DNA from: Planctomycetota bacterium
GTDB lineage: Bacteria; Planctomycetota; Planctomycetia; Isosphaerales; Isosphaeraceae
DNA length: 5,074 nt
Direction of reading: 5' to 3'
Assembly: GCA_021807585.1 (NCBI GenBank)
Contig: JAKBCQ010000293.1
Span: 1 to 5,074, forward strand
The notes below the pieces were generated by a model that was not told the origin of the DNA, did no database searches, and was given only the letters and a program-made list of their open reading frames with translations. Both the position numbers and the translations under genes were made by a program. Of the stretch, positions 1 through 4,970 are shown one piece after another; position 1 is the first letter of the stretch; each line of letters begins with the position of its first letter.

Positions 1-1
1 G

Positions 2-118
2 TTCGATCGCACGTACGAGCTTGGCTCACCACGCGGATCGGCGAAGCCGCACGCGATCAACCCCGACGCCCCGGTCGAAAAGATCGCCTTACAATTGATC
101 AATTGCTTGAAAGCTTGA
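2..118 (+). CDS. Possible 3' end of an unrecognised gene, cut by the window edge
   Basis: The second forward frame is open from the window edge to a TGA at 116-118, giving 38 C-terminal residues that begin FDRTYELGSPRGS and end ALQLINCLKA. Third codon positions over the first 30 codons are mostly G or C, as expected of coding DNA in this genome. The antisense frame over the same bases is also GC3-rich, so the signal is not decisive. If real, it converges on xylB and the two 3' ends overlap by 30 bp (89-118). I do not recognise the family. The first forward frame is also open through this stretch, but it continues far into xylB and looks like a shadow of it. Sequence to the left of the window would settle the matter. 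Confidence 0.3.
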   Translation, partial: FDRTYELGSPRGSAKPHAINPDAPVEKIALQLINCLKA

Positions 119-1615
119 TTTCAATGATTGATACAATTGCCGATAAATCATGTACGATTTATCGTAAAACGGCTTTAATTCGGCGTTTGTCGGCGTTCGT
201 TCGACCGTGGAGATCGTTGCGTCGCACGCCTCGGGGACGGTCGAGAACGCTCCGACGCCGACCTGCGCCAATAACGCGACGCCGAACGCGGGCCCCTCGC
301 TCGAATTCACCGTCGCCACGTCTTGCCCGTAAATATCGGCCTGGATCCGCTTCCACAACGCGTTCCGCGCCCCGCCACCCGAAAGCCTGATCTCATGTAT
401 TGAAACGCCCATCTCGCGTATCAGTTCCAAACTGTCGCGCATCGCGTACGCGGCGCCCTCGAGAATCGATCGAATCAGGTGAGTTCGTCCGTGCCGTACC
501 GTCAAGCCGATCCAGCCCCCCTTCGCATGAGGATCGAAATGAGGCGTTCGTTCTCCCGTGAGGTACGGCAAAAAGAACAACCCCTCGGATCCCGGCTCGG
601 CTTGTTCCGCAAGTTCGGTGAGGAGGAAATACGGATCGACGTTTCGTTGGCGAGCTTCCTCAACCTCATGCTCACCAAACCTGTTGCGATACCATTGCAA
701 CGATCCCCCCGCGGCGAGAACAACCCCCATCACGTGCCACGCTCCTGGAACCGCGTGACAGCCGCGCTGGAGCCTGCCGAGCGGGTCGAAACCGGGCTCT
801 TCGGCGTGCGCGAAGACGACGCCGGAAGTCCCCATCGTCGCCGAGACGACCCCGGCGCGAACGATCCCGTTGCCGACGGCGCCCGCGGGCTGATCGCCCC
901 CTCCGCCGACGACCGGGGTTCCGCGCAACAGCCCCGTCGCCGCGCCGCCGATTTCGCTCACCTGAGCCGAAACCTCGGGGCTCTCGTAACACGCGGGGAG
1001 GAGCGAAGCGTCGAGATCGAGCTTTTGCAACAGTTCACCGCTCCACCTTCGCCGCGCCACGTCGAGCAAAAGCGTTCCCGACGCGTCGCTCACCTCGGTG
1101 GCGTACGTCCCCGTTAAACGATAACGAATATAATCTTTCGGCAAAAGCACTTGTTTTAAACGTTCAAAAGATGCCGGCTCATGATTACGCAGCCATAGGA
1201 TCTTGGGAGCGGTGAAACCCGTGAGCGCGGGGTTCGCCGTCATGCGGACGAGTTCCTCGCGGCCTCCGGCGAGCCGCTCGATCTCTTCGCACTCGGCCGC
1301 GGTGCGCTGGTCGTTCCAAAGGAGCGCCGGACGGATCACCTTGCCCGACGCGTCCAAAAAGACCGATCCGTGCATCTGTCCGCTAAGGCCGATTCCCTTC
1401 ACGTCGGCGGGCTTGAACGTTCCCGCCTTAAGAACCGCACGCACGGTGTCGATCGTCGCGTTCCACCAGAGCTCGGGATCCTGCTCGGACCAGCCGGGAA
1501 GTGGGTGCGCGCACGGATATTCGACCGATGCGCTCGCGACGACGCCTCCCCGTTCGTCGATCGCCAACGTCTTCGTCCCCGACGTCCCGATATCGATCCC
1601 CAACGTCACGCCCAT
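89..1615 (-). CDS. xylB: Xylulokinase (FGGY carbohydrate kinase)
   Basis: This gene encodes a 508-residue cytoplasmic kinase that should phosphorylate D-xylulose with ATP to xylulose 5-phosphate, which enters the pentose phosphate pathway. The length is normal for XylB. The N-terminal FGGY domain (about residues 3-250) opens with the phosphate-binding motif DIGTSGTKT (7-15), followed by WSEQDPELWW (42-51), the xylulokinase-type QMHG (80-83), LLWNDQRT (98-105) and GGGGDQPAGAVGNG (237-250), where Asp241 is the likely catalytic base. The C-terminal domain shows MGTSG (261-265), YLTGERTPHFDP (351-362), LSGGGARN (411-418) and EGPAFGVALLA (440-450). All key motifs are intact. The ATG at 1615 follows AAGGA by 7 nt. 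It is the last gene of the leftward cluster, 77 bp after the metallo-hydrolase gene. The final 25 codons are unusually AT-rich. QMHG and EGPAFG favour xylulokinase over other FGGY kinases, but the exact sugar, including L-xylulose, is not proven by sequence. Confidence 0.95.
   Translation of the reverse strand: MGVTLGIDIGTSGTKTLAIDERGGVVASASVEYPCAHPLPGWSEQDPELWWNATIDTVRAVLKAGTFKPADVKGIGLSGQMHGSVFLDASGKVIRPALLWNDQRTAAECEEIERLAGGREELVRMTANPALTGFTAPKILWLRNHEPASFERLKQVLLPKDYIRYRLTGTYATEVSDASGTLLLDVARRRWSGELLQKLDLDASLLPACYESPEVSAQVSEIGGAATGLLRGTPVVGGGGDQPAGAVGNGIVRAGVVSATMGTSGVVFAHAEEPGFDPLGRLQRGCHAVPGAWHVMGVVLAAGGSLQWYRNRFGEHEVEEARQRNVDPYFLLTELAEQAEPGSEGLFFLPYLTGERTPHFDPHAKGGWIGLTVRHGRTHLIRSILEGAAYAMRDSLELIREMGVSIHEIRLSGGGARNALWKRIQADIYGQDVATVNSSEGPAFGVALLAQVGVGAFSTVPEACDATISTVERTPTNAELKPFYDKSYMIYRQLYQSLKSSFQAIDQL
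92..164. repeat. Cluster of four dyad symmetries at the xylB 3' end
   Basis: Four inverted repeats lie almost back to back. The first is a perfect 14-bp palindrome, CAATTGATCAATTG (92-105). The second is TTGAAA/TTTCAA with a 6-nt spacer (107-124). The third is a small ATTG/CAAT pair (127-137). The fourth is CGATAAATC/GATTTATCG with a 6-nt spacer (141-164). All lie within the last codons of xylB, and the first also covers the end of the possible converging gene. The stretch is much more AT-rich than its surroundings, which raises the chance of accidental dyads. No long T-tract follows on either strand. It could be a two-way transcription end, an RNA 3'-end stabiliser, a protein site, or chance. 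Confidence 0.5.
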
Positions 1616-1622
1616 CGCTCTG

Positions 1623-1627
1623 TCCTT
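1623..1627 (-). promoter_or_regulatory. Ribosome binding site of xylB
   Basis: On the minus strand AAGGA stands 7 nt before the ATG at 1615. The spacing matches the other three genes of the cluster and supports this start, which also places the phosphate-binding DIGTSGTKT motif at residue 7, as usual for FGGY kinases. Confidence 0.7.
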
Positions 1628-1656
1628 GTATGCTTATTGCTAAAGATCTGTGATAA

Positions 1657-1682
1657 TAAAAACGCGGAACGCCGGCTTCGCG
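1657..1682 (-). terminator. Weak intrinsic terminator or attenuator between the metallo-hydrolase gene and xylB
   Basis: Reading leftward after the metallo-hydrolase stop, CGCGAA pairs with TTCCGCG, leaving one bulged C, and TTTTTATT follows at once. A competing stem, CCGGC/GCCGG (arms 1672-1676 and 1682-1686), shares bases with it. Two mutually exclusive hairpins before a T-run could end or partly attenuate transcription ahead of xylB. The stem is short and bulged, so read-through is likely. I see no convincing promoter in the remaining 40 bp before xylB. Confidence 0.3.
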
Positions 1683-1692
1683 CCGGGCTCGT

Positions 1693-2580
1693 TCATTCGA
1701 TCCGCGAAACGATCGTTCGCTCGCCGCACCGCGGCGCGATCGCCGCGACCCCCGCCGACAGCCGCTCGGCCTCGTGCACAAAATCGACGACGTTCGCCGA
1801 GTTGAATGTAAACATATCATAATGATGCGGGACGACAAAACGCGGACGAATCGTACGCGCGATATCAATCGCCTCAGTTATGTTCATATTTCCTGGAACG
1901 CCGCGAGATCGATCGCGGCCGTTGATCGGCAAGAATAAAAGGTCGAACCGAGCGGCGCCCAGGTTGGCGATCAGTCCGTCGTAAACGACGGTATCGCCGC
2001 TGTGATACAGCCGAATCCCGTCGATCTCGATCACGAATCCCAGGTAAAGATGCCGGCCTGAATCGTCGACGTCGAGCCCCTCGTGCGCCGAGGGAATCGC
2101 GCGGATTCGTGCTCCTGGATATTCGAACGACCCTCCCGCGTCCAGGCCGATCAGCCGACGGTCGTCGATATCGAGCCCGATCGCGTACCCGCGCAGCGCC
2201 TCGGGAACGATCAACCTCGCTCGCGGCGAAGCGTTAAGAATCTCCCGCGTCGTCTCGGGATCGAAATGATCCGAATGCTTATGACTTGCTATAATTAGAT
2301 CTACAGATTTAAGATCCGCGCCGCGCAACGGCGCGCGGGTGATCCTCACGTGCGGCCGCGCCGAATTCGCGTATTTCCGCGTGAGCGATTCGGAAAGATA
2401 AGGATCGATCACAATCATCCCGAAACGACTTTTGATCAAAACCCCGCTTTGTCCCAGCCGCCAAAACGCGATCGATCCGGGATCAAGCCGCGTCGCGCCG
2501 ATCTGATCGAGCAACGCCTCGTCGGCGAGCGCCGGCTCTATCAACGTGTGTTCAAGAATATTTTCATCAAGAACCGGCAT
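1693..2580 (-). CDS. UlaG-like metallo-beta-lactamase-fold hydrolase
   Basis: This gene encodes a 295-residue soluble metal-dependent hydrolase with no signal peptide. The fold is evident from IDPYLS (58-63), the metal-binding HKHSDH motif (His100, His102, Asp104, His105), SAHEG (His166), HSGDT (Asp196) and VPHHYDMF (His252/253). PGSIAFWRLGQSG (34-46) and GNMNITEA (230-237) resemble the UlaG branch (L-ascorbate-6-phosphate lactonase and relatives) rather than antibiotic beta-lactamases. The family includes lactonases and phosphodiesterases, so the substrate is open. The longest frame begins at a TTG (2586), but AAGGAG lies 7 nt before the ATG at 2580 and only 1 nt before that TTG, so I chose the ATG. 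The start lies 14 bp inside the end of the methyltransferase gene, which suggests translational coupling. A lactone or sugar-phosphate substrate would fit the downstream xylulokinase, but that is inference. Confidence 0.88.
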   Translation of the reverse strand: MPVLDENILEHTLIEPALADEALLDQIGATRLDPGSIAFWRLGQSGVLIKSRFGMIVIDPYLSESLTRKYANSARPHVRITRAPLRGADLKSVDLIIASHKHSDHFDPETTREILNASPRARLIVPEALRGYAIGLDIDDRRLIGLDAGGSFEYPGARIRAIPSAHEGLDVDDSGRHLYLGFVIEIDGIRLYHSGDTVVYDGLIANLGAARFDLLFLPINGRDRSRGVPGNMNITEAIDIARTIRPRFVVPHHYDMFTFNSANVVDFVHEAERLSAGVAAIAPRCGERTIVSRIE

Positions 2581-3598
2581 ATCCAAGCTCCTTGCGAACG
2601 ATCTTAACTCCCTCGGTCATCGCCCGCGCCTTGGCGACCGCGACGCGCCGCGCCGTCTGGGAAAAGCCGCAATCGGGGGTGATCGCAACCCGCTCGGCGG
2701 GAACGATCTTGAGAACCCGCCTCAACCGCTCGGCCACGTATTCGGGAGGCTCGATCCAGCTATTCTTCACATCCACCAGACCGACGGCGACGTCCATCGT
2801 TTGAGGAAGCGAGCCGAGCAGTTCAATCTCGGCAAGCTCTCGACTCGCGAACTCGAGCGCCAGCCGATTCACCTTCGCCGATCCGATCGCCGGAAACAAC
2901 GGAGCGTACGATCGCATCCCCGTCGCCCGAGCCCGATAATTCCCAAAACACATATGCATGCTGATATATGCATTGACTCCGCGCACGGTTCGTTCGACAA
3001 GATCGAGGAAGATCTCGGGACGATCGGGCCTGCACGCGAAGCTCGGCTCGTCGAGCTGAACGAAATCGGCGCCCGCCGCGACGACCGCCTTGAGTTCTTT
3101 GTTGATGATCGGGACGAGCGCCTCGGCGACCGCGAGCCGATCGCGATAAATCGAACCCCCGTCGATACACCCCGCGAGCGTGAACGGACCTGGAACCGGA
3201 ATCATCCCCGGGGCGCTCGTGAGTTCGCGAAACCGGCGGTATTCGTCGACGAGCCCCAGCCCGTCGCGAGCGGCGAGTTCGCCGACACAGCGGTATTTCG
3301 ACCTTTGATCATGCGCGGGAGGTCCCCAAAGCCGCTCCCGCGTGATCGGCTCGAGTCCCTGTAAATAATCATAAAAGCCAAGATTGAAATCGACGCGACG
3401 CATCTCGCCGTCGCTGATGCGATCGAGCCCGGCGCCAAGCTGATCGTCGATCGCAAGTCGAACCGCGTCGCGGAGCGCCTCGGCGCGATCGTACGCCCCG
3501 TAAACGCTCGGATTCGCGGCGACCTCGGCGTTGAGTCGATCGAACCAGCCGGGCGCCGCCCAACTGCCGATCACGGTGCATTCGAGCAAAGTCGTCAC
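2567..3598 (-). CDS. MetE-like zinc methyltransferase (core, C-terminal domain only)
   Basis: This gene encodes a 343-residue protein equivalent to the catalytic C-terminal half of cobalamin-independent methionine synthase (MetE). Motifs in order are VIGSWAAPGW (9-18), SDGEM (62-66), PVPGPFTLAG (134-143), QLDEPS (181-186), HMCFGNY (215-221), LALEFASRE (246-254) and ITPDCGF (306-312). His215, Cys217, Glu249 and Cys310 match the four zinc ligands of E. coli MetE (His641, Cys643, Glu665, Cys726), so a thiol-activating zinc site is probably intact. The MetE N-terminal half is missing. Known short core-MetE proteins use a methylated corrinoid rather than methyl-folate as donor, and other short relatives, such as the epoxyalkane:coenzyme M transferase, act on other substrates. 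The acceptor and donor are therefore uncertain. The frame stays open well upstream through the SGNH gene, but GAGGAG 7 nt before the GTG at 3598 and the position of the first family motif fix the start. Confidence 0.85.
   Translation of the reverse strand: MTTLLECTVIGSWAAPGWFDRLNAEVAANPSVYGAYDRAEALRDAVRLAIDDQLGAGLDRISDGEMRRVDFNLGFYDYLQGLEPITRERLWGPPAHDQRSKYRCVGELAARDGLGLVDEYRRFRELTSAPGMIPVPGPFTLAGCIDGGSIYRDRLAVAEALVPIINKELKAVVAAGADFVQLDEPSFACRPDRPEIFLDLVERTVRGVNAYISMHMCFGNYRARATGMRSYAPLFPAIGSAKVNRLALEFASRELAEIELLGSLPQTMDVAVGLVDVKNSWIEPPEYVAERLRRVLKIVPAERVAITPDCGFSQTARRVAVAKARAMTEGVKIVRKELGYAGS
2588..2593 (-). promoter_or_regulatory. Ribosome binding site of the metallo-hydrolase gene, inside the methyltransferase gene
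   Basis: AAGGAG on the minus strand lies 7 nt before the ATG at 2580. It decides against the TTG at 2586. It lies within the last codons of the methyltransferase gene, so ribosomes ending there pass directly over this start. Confidence 0.75.
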
Positions 3599-3605
3599 GC
3601 GAAAA

Positions 3606-3611
3606 CTCCTC
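3606..3611 (-). promoter_or_regulatory. Ribosome binding site that fixes the GTG start of the MetE-like gene
   Basis: GAGGAG on the minus strand is 7 nt upstream of the GTG at 3598. No in-frame ATG with a comparable site lies nearby, and the conserved GSW motif begins at residue 11 from this start. Confidence 0.75.
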
Positions 3612-3682
3612 GAGTCGATTCGGCGCGACGCCGGAATGAATGAGCTCGCGACCGGCTCGCCGCGCCGTCGTGAGCTCCGCCG

Positions 3683-3694
3683 CGGGTCGACCCG
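3683..3694. repeat. 12-bp palindrome after the SGNH gene
   Basis: CGGGTCGACCCG is a perfect palindrome beginning 9 bp after the SGNH stop codon, in the 104-bp gap before the methyltransferase gene. No T-run follows on the minus strand, so it is not a standard intrinsic terminator. It may be an RNA 3'-end structure, a binding site or chance in GC-rich DNA. Confidence 0.35.
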
Positions 3695-3702
3695 ATCATC
3701 GA

Positions 3703-4569
3703 TCAATCGTCCTGAGACATCTCCCAAAGCAAAGGCTCGATCGATTCGGCCCAGATTCGATAACCTTTGCTCGAAAAATGAAGATGATCCGGCATGATCT
3801 CTTTTGTAATCGTCCCGTCGGGCTCGATAAAACGCGCGCCGATATCCAGATATCGTACGGTTTTGCCGTCGTCGAATTTGGCGATGATGTCGTTCGTCGC
3901 CTTGACTCGACGTCGTTTTTCCCCCTCGGGTTTTTGATCGCGGGGGAAAATCGCCAACAGCAGGATTTTGGTTTTGGGGAGTTTCGATTTGAGTTTCTCG
4001 ACGACCGCCCTCACCCCGTCGGCGATCTGTTCGGGAGTGTTCCGCCCCGTGTTGTTGGTGCCGATCATCACCACCGCGACCTTGGGAGCGATCCCGTCGA
4101 CCTCGCCGTGATCGAGCCGCCAGAGGACGTGCTGCGTTTGATCGCCGCCGATGCCGAGGTTGATCGCCTTCCGCGGCTCGTACCACCGCCGCCAGATCGC
4201 TTTTCCTCCCCCCTCCCAGCCCTGCGTGATCGAATCGCCGATGAAGATCACTTCGGCGTCCCCTTGTTTCACTCGATCCAAAAATTGTTCATGCCTTTTC
4301 ATCCACCAACCCTGATCGGATCGGGGGGCGGGCTCGACGGTGCTCGGGGGAGGAGGAGGCTTGGGTTTTTCCTTTTTCTCGGCCTTGGCGGGATCGGTCG
4401 ACTTGGCGTCGTTATCGCTCTTGGGAGCTTCGGCTTTGAGGATTTCAACCTTCGCGGTGTCGTCGACCGCGGCTTCGGCCGCGACGAGCACTCGACCTCG
4501 CGTCGCGTCGGCGACGAACGCCGCTGCGCCCGTCATCAACGTAAAAGATAGAGTGATGGCGAATTTCAT
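3703..4569 (-). CDS. Secreted SGNH/GDSL-type hydrolase with a Lys/Pro-rich linker
   Basis: This gene encodes a 288-residue precursor, probably an exported esterase or acetylhydrolase of the PAF-acetylhydrolase-like SGNH group. Residues 1-22 (MKFAITLSFTLMTGAAAF, then VADA) form a signal peptide with a plausible cleavage after VADA. A low-complexity linker follows (about 35-85), rich in Ala, Lys, Asp and Pro, with six prolines in a row at 71-76. The catalytic domain (about 86-288) shows block I GDSIT (nucleophile Ser113), block II GIGGD (Gly141/142), block III GTNN (Asn172) and block V DHLH (Asp261, His264), so the set is complete. The substrate is unknown. Removal of acetyl groups from a polysaccharide would suit a xylulose-using neighbourhood but is inference. 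The longest frame starts at 4584, but that ATG overlaps the GAGGAG sitting 7 nt before the ATG at 4569, and the later start gives a cleaner signal peptide. It is the first recognisable gene of the cluster. Confidence 0.9.
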   Translation of the reverse strand: MKFAITLSFTLMTGAAAFVADATRGRVLVAAEAAVDDTAKVEILKAEAPKSDNDAKSTDPAKAEKKEKPKPPPPPSTVEPAPRSDQGWWMKRHEQFLDRVKQGDAEVIFIGDSITQGWEGGGKAIWRRWYEPRKAINLGIGGDQTQHVLWRLDHGEVDGIAPKVAVVMIGTNNTGRNTPEQIADGVRAVVEKLKSKLPKTKILLLAIFPRDQKPEGEKRRRVKATNDIIAKFDDGKTVRYLDIGARFIEPDGTITKEIMPDHLHFSSKGYRIWAESIEPLLWEMSQDD

Positions 4570-4576
4570 AAGCCGG

Positions 4577-4582
4577 CTCCTC
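4577..4582 (-). promoter_or_regulatory. Ribosome binding site deciding the SGNH start
   Basis: GAGGAG on the minus strand is 7 nt before the ATG at 4569. It overlaps the alternative upstream ATG at 4584, which itself has no Shine-Dalgarno sequence, so the downstream start is preferred. Confidence 0.75.
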
Positions 4583-4640
4583 ATGGCGGTTCTAAGCCGC
4601 GCCTCGCGTGGTAATTGGGAACGACCAAAGGGGGGTTGTT

Positions 4641-4677
4641 CGACGATCGATCCGATCGTAACGTCGCTCGATCGTCG
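4641..4677. repeat. 10-bp perfect inverted repeat upstream of the SGNH gene
   Basis: CGACGATCGA (4641-4650) and TCGATCGTCG (4668-4677) are exact reverse complements separated by 17 nt, with a further GATCG in the spacer. The repeat lies 72 bp upstream of the SGNH start, where a leader hairpin or an operator could act. No T-run follows, so a terminator is unlikely. GATCG-containing words are very common in this window, so chance remains possible. Confidence 0.55.
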
Positions 4678-4710
4678 GGTCCAGCGGGTCGAGCAAAGGC
4701 GGGTTCGAAT

Positions 4711-4724
4711 GCGCCGATCGGCGC
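4711..4724. repeat. 14-bp perfect palindrome upstream of the SGNH gene
   Basis: GCGCCGATCGGCGC is self-complementary over 14 bp and lies 34 bp upstream of the inverted repeat at 4641-4677. It could be a dimeric regulator site or a compact hairpin. It is centred on the GATC word that is enriched across the window. Confidence 0.45.
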
Positions 4725-4860
4725 GACCGCTCGTCCGAAACGGCCCCCATCGCTCAAAGCGTCAAAAAGATCGCGACGATCCGGCGCAAGAACGATTACC
4801 GATTGGACCTTTCGAGCCGACCGCGACGACGAGGTCGTCCCGTCGAGCGATTCGATAACC

Positions 4861-4970
4861 AGAACGCACAAGTATATCATCCAGATTCTGTTATTCATGT
4901 CATTTATCAACAGCCCGACCCGAATAATCCCACGGCCAATACAATTTCATATATAATTATATTTTATCAA
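4861..4970 (-). promoter_or_regulatory. AT-rich island, possible promoter region of the leftward cluster
   Basis: This is an AT-rich stretch of the kind where a promoter is expected. It contains a perfect 12-bp palindrome, ATATAATTATAT (4951-4962), that places a TATAAT on each strand (plus 4952-4957, minus 4961-4956). On the minus strand a TTGATA lies at 4970-4965, but no good -10 element sits 16-18 bp beyond it, and neither TATAAT has a clear -35 partner. The start site is therefore undetermined and the call rests mainly on composition and position. Confidence 0.25.

Noticed and set aside
103..390. Plus-strand open frame over the xylB 3' end
   Set aside because: Arg/Pro-rich translation typical of a GC-rich shadow frame; xylB on the other strand is unambiguous.
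479..1117. Long plus-strand open frame of about 212 codons inside xylB
   Set aside because: It is antisense to conserved kinase motifs and its product is low-complexity and Arg-rich with no recognisable domain.
1736..1743. GCGATCGC, identical to the cyanobacterial HIP1 octamer
   Set aside because: I noticed it clearly only here, so it is not a HIP1-rich genome; the enrichment is of the shorter GATC word.
2949..2975. Near-repeated ATATGCAT words in the MetE-like gene
   Set aside because: They encode the conserved ISMHMCF zinc-site segment, so the pattern is explained by protein sequence in an AT-rich patch.
2546..3364. Plus-strand open frame of about 272 codons opposite the MetE-like gene
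   Set aside because: It covers the conserved zinc-site region on the other strand; its translation is charged and shows no family motif.
3599..4186. Upstream extension of the MetE-like reading frame, giving a 539-residue protein
   Set aside because: The extra 196 residues are Arg-rich, match no MetE N-terminal domain, and run antisense-free but out of frame over the SGNH gene. A strong ribosome site fixes the GTG at 3598.
3640..4551. Plus-strand open frame of about 303 codons opposite the SGNH gene
   Set aside because: The minus strand encodes a complete set of SGNH blocks and a signal peptide, so this frame is a shadow.
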